A DNA stretch of 15,754 nucleotides. It comes from Pseudomonadota bacterium (GTDB taxonomy: Bacteria; Pseudomonadota; Alphaproteobacteria; Rhizobiales; Xanthobacteraceae). This document shows, in pieces, positions 6,903 through 15,155 of this stretch. A program made the position numbers and the translations under genes. The DNA lies in NCBI GenBank assembly GCA_963205465.1, contig CAUJKG010000078.1, positions 1 through 15,754 on the forward strand, given 5' to 3'. A model generated the notes under the pieces. That model saw only the letters and a list, made by a program, of their open reading frames with translations, was not told the DNA's origin and ran no database searches. Position 1 is the first letter of the stretch. Each line of letters begins with the position of its first letter.

Positions 6903-9674
6903 TTAGCTCCCGCGATTGTCGCGAAGGAGCTGCCACAGCCTGCTGGGTGTAACCGGAACCTGAGTCGGACGGCAACCGGTCGCATCCTGAATCGCATTCA
7001 GAATGGCAGGAGCGGTCGGCACCAGCGCCGGCTCGCCAATGCCTTTTGCACCGAAGGGCCCCAGCGGATCGAGCGTCTCAATGATGTGAATTTCGATCTC
7101 CGGAATATCGCCGAATGTGGGGATCAGATAGTTGTGCAGGTTATCGGTCGCCACGGGGATATACTCTTCCATCAAGGCAAGACCGAGGCCCTGCGCGATG
7201 CCGCCCTGGATCTGGCCCTCGACCTGCGTCGGATTGACCGCGCGGCCGACGTCGTGCGCGGCCCAGATTTTCAGCACTTTCGTATAACCAAGCAGGACGT
7301 CGACTTCGACCAATGCGAATTGCGCGGCGAAAGCGTAACTCGCATAGGGAATGCCCTGCTGGTGTTCGTCGAGATCCGTGGTGGGCGGATTATAGTAGCC
7401 AACCTCGGAGAGCACGTTTCCTTCGCCGTCGCCGGGAAGCGATCCCAGATCGAGCGAAACTTCCTGCGCACCCGACACGAGCACCTTGCCCTGACCGAAG
7501 GTGATCTTCGAATCCGGGCCGGCATTGGTAAGCCGGCGGATCGATTCCTTGAGCTTTTCGGCGGCAAGCACGACGGCATTGCCCGAGATGAACGTCTGCC
7601 GCGACGCCGAACTCTTGCCGGCGTCCAGCGTCCGGTCAGTATCGCCGAGCACAAGGTTGATGCGATCCGCGCTCACGCCGAGTGCATCGGCGCACATCTG
7701 CACCATGATGGTGTTGACGCCCTGCCCGATGTCTACCGCGCCGCTGAACAAAGTGATCTTGCCATCGGCGCCGATCGCAATCCGCATCGAAGACGGATTG
7801 GGCTGCGAGGTATTGCCAATGCCGTACCACATGCAACCGACGCCAATGCCGCGGCGGAAGCGGTCGTTCCCCTTGTTGAATTCGGCAACCGCTTTCTTCT
7901 GTTCGTTCCAGGCTGGCCTGAGCACTTCGAGGCATTCCTTCATGCCGACGCTGCTCGAAAGCTCCTGACCGGTCGCCGTACTATCGCCCGGCATCAGTGA
8001 ATTCAGAATTCGAAATTCCAGCCGGTCCATACCGAGCTTATCGGCAAGGCCGTCCATCAGCGCTTCATGCGCGATCGCGGCCTGCGGCACGCCGAAGCCG
8101 CGAAAAGCTCCTGCAATCGCATCGGTCGTCAGCACCGCGCGTGTCGTGCAATGGACCGCAGGCACGCGGTAAGGCCCCATCGCATGCAAGGGCACGCGAT
8201 TGGCGACGATCGGCCCCGCCGACGCATAAGGCCCGGTGTTGAAGTCTGCATGAAACGCAAACGTCTTCAGCTTGCCGTCGTCACCGCAGGTCATCGTGGC
8301 CTCGATACGCGAGGGATGGCGCTTGGGCGTGACCCGCATGCTTTCCAGACGCGAATACACATAGGCCACCGGCCGCCCCGTCAGCCATGCCCCTATTGCC
8401 ATCAACGGCTGCACCGACATATCGATCTTGCCGCCGAACCCGCCACCAACCGCGGAAGGAAGAATCCTCACTTCCGTTTGCGGAATGCCAAGGACATGCG
8501 CGACGCCGTCGCGATCCATGTACGGCGTCTGCGTGGTGACGAAGACTTCCATGCGATCGCCGACGCGGCGGGCGAATCCCGCCTCCGGCTCGATATAGGC
8601 GTGCTCGACGTAACCGGTCTGGAATTTTCCGCTGACGGAATGCCGGCCGCGGCCGGCCTCCATGTCGCCGCGGATCATCCTGCCGCGGGTCAATACATTG
8701 TCGGGCCGGCTTGCGTGCAGCATCGCCGCTTTCGGATCGAGGCCGCCATCAATGCCGCTTACCGGAGGCAGCGGCTCCCACGTCACCGGGAAAGATGCCA
8801 GGTCCAGATCCGCAACCGCGTCTTTCTCGCATAGGACCGCGGCAATCGCCTCGCCGCAGAAACGGACAAGACCATCCGCTAGCACCGGCTGATCGCGATA
8901 GTGTTCGAAAATCCCGTACTCGTTCTTTCCGGGAATATCCCGCACGGTAATCACGCGAATGACGCCAGGATTGGCGTTTACGAACTTCGCGACATCGCCG
9001 ATCACAAATCGCGCATGCGCATGCGGCGAGCGCACGGCTTTGAGATAAAGAGCGTCTTCCGGCGTCGCGTCTGCACCGTAGCGGGCAGCCCCTTCCACGC
9101 GCGAAAGACCGTCGACTTTCGTCAACCGCCCGCCGACTTCGCCCGCTTCTGCCTTCGGAGCAGGCAGCGCCGCGCCCGAAAGGTAGTGCTCGATCGCATC
9201 GACGATCTTCGTGTATCCGGTGCAGCGGCACAATACGCCGCCCATGCGATCCAGAATCTCCGTGCGCGACCAGGCTTTGTTTTCCCGCGCGAGTTCAGCT
9301 GCGGCCATCAGCATTCCGGGCGTGCAAATACCGCACTGCGCAGCACCCAGTTCGACGAAGGATTGCTGCAATCCGCGCAGCCGGCTATCCGCTTGCAGCC
9401 CTTCCACCGTTTCGATCGCCTCACCAGCGGCCTGATCCAGCGATACCAGACAGCTGCATACCTGCTTGCCGGCGATCAGTACGGTACAGGCGCCACAGTC
9501 TCCGGCATTGCAGCCGACTTTGGTTCCCGTCAGGCCGAGATCGTCACGCAGCACTTCGGCAAGCCGTGCGCCGCCAGGGGAACGCACCGAATAATCCTGG
9601 CCATTCACGTTCAGCCGCACGGACTTGCGCTCCATTGCACCAAGGGACTCGGCGCTCTTAAGAGACTTGTTCAT
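6903..9674 (-). CDS. Xanthine dehydrogenase-family molybdenum hydroxylase, fused [2Fe-2S] and Mo subunit
   Basis: The 923-residue protein joins what are often two subunits. Residues about 15-165 are the iron-sulfur part: Cys55, Cys60, Cys63 and Cys75 for the plant-ferredoxin-type cluster, and Cys114, Cys117, Cys149 and Cys151 for the proximal cluster. From about 180 the aldehyde oxidase/xanthine dehydrogenase Mo-binding domains follow: GGGFGGK (about 410-416), GAFRGFG (about 522-528), VDIGQGVN, HDVGRAVNPTQVEGQIQGG, and GAKGIGEPAL with the catalytic base Glu881. Such enzymes hydroxylate N-heterocycles, purines or aldehydes with water-derived oxygen. The FAD domain is a separate gene just upstream, overlapping by 17 bp, an arrangement like ygfM-xdhD. 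ATG 9674 has GAGG close upstream; Met14 (9635) is an alternative. The presence of NicC-like chemistry nearby makes an N-heterocyclic acid a reasonable but unproven substrate. Confidence 0.93.
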   Translation of the reverse strand: MNKSLKSAESLGAMERKSVRLNVNGQDYSVRSPGGARLAEVLRDDLGLTGTKVGCNAGDCGACTVLIAGKQVCSCLVSLDQAAGEAIETVEGLQADSRLRGLQQSFVELGAAQCGICTPGMLMAAAELARENKAWSRTEILDRMGGVLCRCTGYTKIVDAIEHYLSGAALPAPKAEAGEVGGRLTKVDGLSRVEGAARYGADATPEDALYLKAVRSPHAHARFVIGDVAKFVNANPGVIRVITVRDIPGKNEYGIFEHYRDQPVLADGLVRFCGEAIAAVLCEKDAVADLDLASFPVTWEPLPPVSGIDGGLDPKAAMLHASRPDNVLTRGRMIRGDMEAGRGRHSVSGKFQTGYVEHAYIEPEAGFARRVGDRMEVFVTTQTPYMDRDGVAHVLGIPQTEVRILPSAVGGGFGGKIDMSVQPLMAIGAWLTGRPVAYVYSRLESMRVTPKRHPSRIEATMTCGDDGKLKTFAFHADFNTGPYASAGPIVANRVPLHAMGPYRVPAVHCTTRAVLTTDAIAGAFRGFGVPQAAIAHEALMDGLADKLGMDRLEFRILNSLMPGDSTATGQELSSSVGMKECLEVLRPAWNEQKKAVAEFNKGNDRFRRGIGVGCMWYGIGNTSQPNPSSMRIAIGADGKITLFSGAVDIGQGVNTIMVQMCADALGVSADRINLVLGDTDRTLDAGKSSASRQTFISGNAVVLAAEKLKESIRRLTNAGPDSKITFGQGKVLVSGAQEVSLDLGSLPGDGEGNVLSEVGYYNPPTTDLDEHQQGIPYASYAFAAQFALVEVDVLLGYTKVLKIWAAHDVGRAVNPTQVEGQIQGGIAQGLGLALMEEYIPVATDNLHNYLIPTFGDIPEIEIHIIETLDPLGPFGAKGIGEPALVPTAPAILNAIQDATGCRPTQVPVTPSRLWQLLRDNRGS

Positions 9675-10515
9675 TCAACCTCACAGCAGCCTTCGCCAGC
9701 GCTTCGCGCACCAGAACGCCCGCGGCATGCACGCGATATGCGCCGGAGCCGCGGATGTCATCCATAGGCGACAACGGCGCGAGATAGGCAGGCGCCACTT
9801 CGAGCGCGTGCAGATCGGCAATCGACCGGCCGAGCAATGCCTGCTCCCACGCCGCAAGCCGCAACGCGCGCGCGGCACATGCACCGACGGAAATTCCCGC
9901 ATAGGTGATCCGACCACCGGCATCGCATTCGAGCGTTGCCGCAGCCATCACGATGGAGATGACGAGATAGCGGCGCGCGCCGAGCTTCCTGAACGCGGAT
10001 GCGCATCGGGCGGCGCGCACCGGAACTTTCACGGCGCGGAGAAGCTCGCCTTCCTGCAGTGCCGTTTTGCGGTTACCCAGCACGAACTCTTCCAGCGGAA
10101 TTTCACGCTCCCCGGACGAACCTGCGATCACGATCCCGGCGCCTAGAGACATCAGCGCCGGAATACCGTCAGCGGCGGGAGACGCATTACAGATATTGCC
10201 CGCGACTGTGCCGGCATTCTGAATCTGCCTGCCGCCAACCTCGGCCGCTGCCTGTTTCAGCGCATCGAACTGCGGCGGGAGATCCGCGGCAACCACTTCC
10301 GACCAGGTTGCGAGCGCAGGAATAATCCAGGCATCGTGCTCGCGCCGGATTTTCCCGCGCAGTGCCTCGACCTTGGAAACGTCAATCAGGCCGGGGAAAC
10401 GCGCACCGTTCTCGATCGCGGGATAGATATCGGTGCCGCCCGCGACAAACGGATACCCCATCTCCCGCCGGAGCCTGACTGCATCTTCAAGATTTTCAGC
10501 GCGGCGATAATCCAT
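9658..10515 (-). CDS. Molybdenum hydroxylase FAD-binding (medium) subunit
   Basis: The 285-residue protein matches the CoxM/XdhB-type FAD subunit. It opens with the family-typical MDYRRAENLEDAVRL, carries the FAD-binding AGGTDIYP (about 25-32) and the second FAD motif GGRQIQNAGTVAGNICNASPAAD (about 93-115), and ends in the CO-dehydrogenase flavoprotein C-terminal domain (about 165-280). It passes electrons from the [2Fe-2S] clusters of the fused subunit to NAD+ or another acceptor. The start ATG 10515 follows the LLM stop by 2 nt and has GGAGA 9 nt upstream. Its end overlaps the start of the fused subunit, indicating coupled translation and a two-polypeptide holoenzyme. Confidence 0.93.
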   Translation of the reverse strand: MDYRRAENLEDAVRLRREMGYPFVAGGTDIYPAIENGARFPGLIDVSKVEALRGKIRREHDAWIIPALATWSEVVAADLPPQFDALKQAAAEVGGRQIQNAGTVAGNICNASPAADGIPALMSLGAGIVIAGSSGEREIPLEEFVLGNRKTALQEGELLRAVKVPVRAARCASAFRKLGARRYLVISIVMAAATLECDAGGRITYAGISVGACAARALRLAAWEQALLGRSIADLHALEVAPAYLAPLSPMDDIRGSGAYRVHAAGVLVREALAKAAVRLNEQVS

Positions 10516-10517
10516 GC

Positions 10518-11504
10518 TCAGATCTCTCCAAGAACAGACAGGCTTCTCGCTTTATCCGCAGGCGTTCCGACCAGAGAAAGAATGATTTCATCGAGCCCGG
10601 CGTCGAGATAGCGCTGAACCTGCTTCTTGCACTCAGCGACCGAGCCGACGATGGCAAAGGCTTCCGCGGCTTCCTCGGGTACGAGCTCCAGCGCACGATC
10701 CATGTTCCGTTCCGCCACCGCAGCGATGATTGCTTCGTGATCGATCGGCAATCCACTCGCTTTGATGTTTTCCCGAAGGTTCTCGTTGCGAAACAGGAAC
10801 GCGAGTTTCTGCCGGATCTTCAGCCGCTGCTCCGCCCCCTCGCCGCCTACAATAAAATAGACGTAAGCGGTCTTGCGGATGTCTGCCGGGTTCTTGCCGC
10901 CGGCAGTCGCCCCCTCGGCGGCAATGCCGATCGAATGACGGATGAAATCGAGACTCAAACCGGCCGAAAGGACGAGACCGTCGGCAATCGCGCCCGAGAG
11001 CTTCAACATCTGCGGACCCATCGGAGCGAGATAGACCGGCGGCAGCTGCTCCGGCACGAAAGAAATACGCGCGCCCTTCAGCGCGAAAGTAAGCCCCTCA
11101 AGCTGCGTTGCCTCTCCGGAGATCAGACCGCGCAGCGCCTCGACATAATCGCGGATCGCCTTGACCGGCTTTTCAACCGCAAGCCCGGACTCCCGCAGGA
11201 ACATGGGATTGCCGACCCCGACCGCGACACCGCAACGCCCCGGCACCAATTCGGCAAGCGACGAAAGCGCCATTGCCGTCGGCATCGGATGACGGAGATA
11301 GGGGCTAAGCGCCGTGGGAAACACCATCGCATGCTTGGTGCCGAGCGCGATCGCCGTGGAGGTCACGATAGCTTCGCGAAAGCCGAGGTGCTCCGCGATC
11401 CAGAACGAACGCGCACCGAGCGACTCTGCCTGCTGCGCGAGCGCAACCGCGTCCCGTACCGGGATAAAACCGTCGAAGCTGATGCCGAACGGAAATCCGG
11501 TCAT
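10518..11504 (-). CDS. LLM-class oxidoreductase, Mer-like and probably F420-dependent
   Basis: The 328-residue bacterial-luciferase-fold TIM barrel resembles methylenetetrahydromethanopterin reductase (Mer) and related F420-dependent enzymes. Features are an N-terminal GISFDGFIPVRDAVALAQQAE strand-helix, SFWIAEHLGFREAIVTSTAIALGT (about 33-56), SPYLRHPMPTAMALSSLAEL (about 67-86), and a VGNPM segment near the cofactor site. A C-terminal part reads GSVAECKKQVQRYLDAGLDEI, typical of F420 LLM proteins. Reactions in this group include F420H2-dependent reductions and hydride transfers from alcohols or heterocycles. FMNH2-dependent monooxygenases share the fold, so cofactor choice is inferred from Mer-likeness and the nearby cofD. 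ATG 11504 overlaps the upstream stop as ATGA. The neighbours suggest it acts on the same catabolic intermediate. Confidence 0.82.
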   Translation of the reverse strand: MTGFPFGISFDGFIPVRDAVALAQQAESLGARSFWIAEHLGFREAIVTSTAIALGTKHAMVFPTALSPYLRHPMPTAMALSSLAELVPGRCGVAVGVGNPMFLRESGLAVEKPVKAIRDYVEALRGLISGEATQLEGLTFALKGARISFVPEQLPPVYLAPMGPQMLKLSGAIADGLVLSAGLSLDFIRHSIGIAAEGATAGGKNPADIRKTAYVYFIVGGEGAEQRLKIRQKLAFLFRNENLRENIKASGLPIDHEAIIAAVAERNMDRALELVPEEAAEAFAIVGSVAECKKQVQRYLDAGLDEIILSLVGTPADKARSLSVLGEI

Positions 11505-12613
11505 TGATAGCCCTGCTCCAGCAGCTTCTTGACGCCGGCGACATCAAGGCCCTCGAGCCCCATTTTCTTCAGCGTCAGCCCGCCGTCCCAGTACGACTTT
11601 CCGGTCGCGATCTCCGCGAGCAGGATCGTGCTGTTGGAAACCGGCGTCGGCACGCCCGCGAGCCGCCCGAGTTCGGCGAACGGAATCAGGCCGAACGGAA
11701 TGTCTTCGTTGAAGAAGCGGTGATCAACGGTTTTCGGCGCACGAATCCAGCGGTTCGGTTCGCTGTTGTGGAACACGTCATAAGCCGTTCCGCCCTTGCG
11801 CCCTTCCTCGCTAGTATAATTCATCTGGAAGAAGTGTTCGGAAAGTTTCGGCACGGAAATTCCGAGTGCGGCCGCAACTCCCACCCGCTCACGATCCAGC
11901 GCATCGATGATCTTGCCGACCGACGGCGTGATGCCGTCGTAATAATGGCAATAGTCGCCGTCCGTGGATTCCACCCGGCCGATATTGCACAACAGCGCCG
12001 GCGGATGATGAATCGCATTGGTGTAATAGAACACGGTATCCAGCACGCTCGGCACTGCTTCGAGCGACGGAAACAGCGGCTTCATCCGCTTCAGCAATTC
12101 TGCCGTGCGCGCCGACGGAAACGCGGCAAAACGCAGCTTTGCCGACTTGCGCGAGACGCGCACCTTGTCGGGCTCGGTCTTGCGGCAGATATAAGGAAGC
12201 GTCGAGGACTCGCAGGTCACCGGCGACTTGTGACCCAGACGCCGCAGCGTATGCGCAAGCAAAGTCAGAGTGTGGCCGGGCGCGGCAAAGAAGATCTGTT
12301 CCGACTTCAGATGCGGTGCAACCGTCGCCGCCATATTTTCATGGGCCTGCGTCGGCCCCATGACCAGAACCGCTTCCGCACCCTCTATCGCCTCACCGGC
12401 CTTCGTCGTGATCAGCGGGATTTTCGCAAAGCCGTCACCCAGCACGCCCTCATAATGCACGCCGCCGATCGCCTGCAGCGGCGCCACGGTCTCCGGGCTC
12501 CGACCGTAAAGGCGTACATCGAAGCCCTGCAGCGTGAGATCGGCCGCCGCCGCGCAGCCACCATTGCCAGCGCCGATGATCGCAACCGTTTTAATAGGAC
12601 GAGGGTCTTGCAT
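11501..12613 (-). CDS. NAD/NADP octopine/nopaline dehydrogenase-family protein
   Basis: The 370-residue protein has an N-terminal Rossmann domain (TVAIIGAGNGGCAAAADLTLQGFDVRLYGRSPE, about 9-41, with GAGNGG at 14-19). An alpha-helical opine dehydrogenase C-terminal domain starts near 185. FYYTNAIHHPPALLCN (about 195-210) holds the expected catalytic His (His202 or His203). Family members reductively condense amino acids with keto acids or run the reverse, oxidising opines or N-carboxyalkyl amino acids; several bacterial members act on other hydroxy or imino acids. In a degradative operon the oxidative direction is more likely. ATG 12613 shares one base with the enolase-gene stop (TAATG), and the end overlaps the LLM start by 4 bp. 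The substrate is unknown. Confidence 0.87.
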   Translation of the reverse strand: MQDPRPIKTVAIIGAGNGGCAAAADLTLQGFDVRLYGRSPETVAPLQAIGGVHYEGVLGDGFAKIPLITTKAGEAIEGAEAVLVMGPTQAHENMAATVAPHLKSEQIFFAAPGHTLTLLAHTLRRLGHKSPVTCESSTLPYICRKTEPDKVRVSRKSAKLRFAAFPSARTAELLKRMKPLFPSLEAVPSVLDTVFYYTNAIHHPPALLCNIGRVESTDGDYCHYYDGITPSVGKIIDALDRERVGVAAALGISVPKLSEHFFQMNYTSEEGRKGGTAYDVFHNSEPNRWIRAPKTVDHRFFNEDIPFGLIPFAELGRLAGVPTPVSNSTILLAEIATGKSYWDGGLTLKKMGLEGLDVAGVKKLLEQGYQ

Positions 12614-13779
12614 TACCGAACCTGATATTTCGCGAGTTTCTTTTCATCCACTTCGACGCCAAGGCCGGGACTTTCCGGCACACGGAGGAAACCGTCTTCA
12701 TAGACCGGCGGTTTCACCACGATGTCGTCGAGGTAGCGGCGGCCCGCCACTTTGGTCTGCTCGATTTCCGCGGTGGAGGTCACGGGGATCGTCCCCGGCA
12801 AGGCAACTTCAGGCGCCGCTGCCGCAAGATGCAGGTTGGCGGCGTTCCCGATCCCCATCTCGCCGGAACCGTTGATATCCGAAAGCATTCTATGCGCGCC
12901 GGCGACTGCAAGCAGCTTGCGAGCCTTCCAGAGCCCGCCAGGCTTCGTGTAATAAACCGAGAGATATTGCGCGGCCTGCATGTTCGCGATTTTGACGACG
13001 TCGCGGTCGGTCCAGACGCTCTCGTCCGCCATCAACGGCACGTCGCAGCGCGCGGAAATTTCCGCCATCTGATCGAGGCCATCGACCGGCTGCTCCGCGT
13101 AAACAATGTCGAATTCCGACATGCGATTGATCGCGGTGACGGCTTCACGCCAGGTGCGATACCCCTGATTGCCATCAACCCGGATCTTGACGCCCGCGCC
13201 AACGGCACTGCGGATTTCGCGAACCGTTTCGACATCGCGTTCTACATCGATGCCGATCTTGATCTTCAAGGTCTTGATGCCGCCCTCGACCGCCGCAGCC
13301 GCTTCCGCCGCCGCATCGCGAACGTCCATCAGGCCAATGCTGTGCGCAAGCTCGATGCGCTCGCGATAGAGGCCGCCAAGCAGACGATAGACCGGAACGC
13401 CAAGCCCGCGCGCCAGCGCATCCAGGATCGCGACTTCGATGGCCGCTTTGGCATAAGGATGCCCGCGCAATACGCGATCCATCGCGGCATGGACATGCTC
13501 GATCCGGCTGACGTCGACTTCCGCAAGCGCGGGCAGCAGCAATTCCTTGATCAGACTGATCGCGCCCCGCGGCGTCTCGCCGTACCGGCTGCCGTCATCC
13601 CCGCCCCAGGTCGGAATGGTCTGGGCCTCGCCCCACCCGGTCGAGCCGTCGCTCAGCCGCAGGCGGAGAATGACATATTCGCGGGCGCTCGCGGTCGTCA
13701 GTCCTGCCCAACTGTGGGGCCGGCGCAACGGCAGACTGACGACATAAGTATCCGCGCTGGCGACAAGCAGCTTGCTCAC
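12613..13779 (-). CDS. Enolase-superfamily enzyme, muconate-lactonizing (MLE) subgroup
   Basis: The 388-residue protein has the N-terminal capping domain (about 1-125) and a TIM barrel with MLE-subgroup residues. They are KIK (Lys172, Lys174; second-strand acid/base), RVDGNQGY (Asp202), YAEQPV (Glu229) and MADES (Asp252) for Mg2+, and YYTKPGG (Lys279; sixth-strand base). Subgroup members include muconate cycloisomerase, o-succinylbenzoate synthase, N-acylamino acid racemase and dipeptide epimerase. All start by abstracting a proton alpha to a carboxylate. The start GTG 13779 has GTAGG 6 nt upstream; a TTG at 13785 would sit on the ribosome site. It begins 2 nt after the M24 gene. Together with the opine-dehydrogenase homologue, epimerisation or racemisation of an N-substituted amino acid is one reasonable role; lactonisation of a ring-cleavage product is another. 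Confidence 0.9.
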   Translation of the reverse strand: MSKLLVASADTYVVSLPLRRPHSWAGLTTASAREYVILRLRLSDGSTGWGEAQTIPTWGGDDGSRYGETPRGAISLIKELLLPALAEVDVSRIEHVHAAMDRVLRGHPYAKAAIEVAILDALARGLGVPVYRLLGGLYRERIELAHSIGLMDVRDAAAEAAAAVEGGIKTLKIKIGIDVERDVETVREIRSAVGAGVKIRVDGNQGYRTWREAVTAINRMSEFDIVYAEQPVDGLDQMAEISARCDVPLMADESVWTDRDVVKIANMQAAQYLSVYYTKPGGLWKARKLLAVAGAHRMLSDINGSGEMGIGNAANLHLAAAAPEVALPGTIPVTSTAEIEQTKVAGRRYLDDIVVKPPVYEDGFLRVPESPGLGVEVDEKKLAKYQVR

Positions 13780-13781
13780 GA

Positions 13782-14966
13782 TCAACCTACTTCGATCAGC
13801 TCGTCGTTCTTCGAAAGATTGCCGGTGATGGCGTCAAAACCGTCGCGGGTGACAATGTACATATCCTCGACATGGAAGCCCATCTCGCCGGGGATCATGT
13901 AGAGTGGCTCCATCGTGAAGGTGATATTCGGCGCGAGCACAATATTCCGCGTATCGGTGATGTAAGGCTCCTCGTGGATCGTCTGGCCGATGCCGTGACC
14001 GAGGAACTTGATGGTCGGCTCGATCCCGCTCTCACGGCAGGCCGACAGATAGGTCCGATAGAGCTGCGCTACCGGCGTTCCCGGCTTGAGGAGGGTCTTG
14101 CAGATTTCGCGCGCGCGAATGAGCTTCGACCAGATAGTCTTCTGCCGCTCGGTCGGCTTTCCGGCAATCGCGGTGCGCGTCACGTTCGAGCGATAATTGT
14201 TGAGCTCGCCCAGTACCTCGATGCGGATGATATCGCCCGCCTCGATCTTCTTGTGGGTGGTTCCACAATTGGTGATCGAGCTGTTCACGCCGGAACCAAC
14301 ACGATATTTGAAATTGGTCGAGCCGCCCGCGATCATCCGGTCAACCAGCAGACGGGAAACGTCGATTTCCGTCATGCCAACGCGAATTTCCTGCATGGTG
14401 TCGTGCATGACCTTCTCGGTCAGCACGCCGATCTCGCGCAAGGTGCGGACTTCCTCGTCGGTCTTGATCATGCGGGCAAGGAAATAAATGTCCTTGCACT
14501 CTTCGAACTTCGCTTTCGGCAGGCGCTTGGACAGCATGATGAAGTCGCGCGCGGGCATAAAATCGAGTTCGATCGCAATCTTTCCGGACGCGACGCCTGC
14601 TTCGATCAACACATCGGCCAGAACGTCGGCAGGCTCATCGCGAAACTGATCATAAGCGCGCACATCGCCGAAGCGCGAGCGGGCGATCGCCTGCTTCTCC
14701 TCGACGTTCACGACGATCTGGGTCGCGAAGTCATCTTTGGCAATGACCGTGATCGTGCGGCGAAAACGATTGGTGAGATGGCTCGGGACCATGAAGCCCG
14801 CGGTATAGGTCACGTTATCCTGAGAGAACGCGACCAGCGCATCATAACCCGCTTCCTTCATTCGCGAGCGCAGGAGACCAATGACCTCATGCTCGGCGCG
14901 CGGCATCACAACGTCTTTCTTTACGGCCGCTAACACCGACTCTTCCAAACCGGCTGTCCTTGGCAT
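13782..14966 (-). CDS. M24-family (creatinase/Xaa-Pro aminopeptidase-like) protein with altered metal site
   Basis: The 394-residue protein has a creatinase-type N-terminal domain (about 20-160) and a pita-bread catalytic domain. Numbered from ATG 14966, His324 (GHGIG), Glu353 (FTMEP) and Glu367 (HVEDMYIVT) are kept. The first metal Asp reads Glu250 (IRIEVLGE), the second reads Asn261 (RSNVTRT), and the substrate-proton His of the SG....PH motif appears as Asn233. Two-metal aminopeptidase activity is therefore doubtful; metal-independent creatinase or ectoine-hydrolase-like C-N hydrolysis fits better. Length equals creatinase (about 400). ATG 14966 is preferred because AAGGA lies 9 nt upstream; ATGs at 14975 and 14984 overlap that site. 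It is the first gene of the overlapping catabolic operon, so it may cleave an amide, guanidine or lactam-derived bond. Confidence 0.88.
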   Translation of the reverse strand: MPRTAGLEESVLAAVKKDVVMPRAEHEVIGLLRSRMKEAGYDALVAFSQDNVTYTAGFMVPSHLTNRFRRTITVIAKDDFATQIVVNVEEKQAIARSRFGDVRAYDQFRDEPADVLADVLIEAGVASGKIAIELDFMPARDFIMLSKRLPKAKFEECKDIYFLARMIKTDEEVRTLREIGVLTEKVMHDTMQEIRVGMTEIDVSRLLVDRMIAGGSTNFKYRVGSGVNSSITNCGTTHKKIEAGDIIRIEVLGELNNYRSNVTRTAIAGKPTERQKTIWSKLIRAREICKTLLKPGTPVAQLYRTYLSACRESGIEPTIKFLGHGIGQTIHEEPYITDTRNIVLAPNITFTMEPLYMIPGEMGFHVEDMYIVTRDGFDAITGNLSKNDELIEVG

Positions 14967-14989
14967 TTGCGCCATTCCTTCCATGTACA

Positions 14990-15005
14990 GACGGCACCCG
15001 CCGTC
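14990..15005. promoter_or_regulatory. Leader hairpin upstream of the M24 operon
   Basis: GACGGC and GCCGTC form a perfect 6-bp stem with a 4-nt loop, placed 7 bp before the GGAAGGA ribosome site on the minus strand. In the mRNA it would end just before the initiation region and could tune translation or mRNA stability. There is no sign of a full riboswitch. Confidence 0.35.
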
Positions 15006-15155
15006 TTCGTTTGTTCAGTTCAACTTCGCTACCAAGAGCATTTTTGTATTTATGACCATACCGCCGAGCATTTGGTCGCGTTTTCTTGTGCCCAACGATT
15101 TGGTGTTGCTGTATTGGCAGCTTGCAGCAGCAGAAAATGCTTGCGTGATCCGCTC

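Noticed and set aside
7086..9767. Plus-strand open frames opposite the molybdenum hydroxylase gene
   Set aside because: The minus strand carries complete cofactor motifs across the whole interval, and the plus frames have low-complexity shadow composition.
11504..14933. Long plus-strand open frames (about 350-370 codons) opposite the opine dehydrogenase, enolase and M24 genes
   Set aside because: They are antisense shadows of firmly identified genes. Their translations are Arg/His/Asp-rich with no family motifs, as expected opposite high-GC coding DNA.
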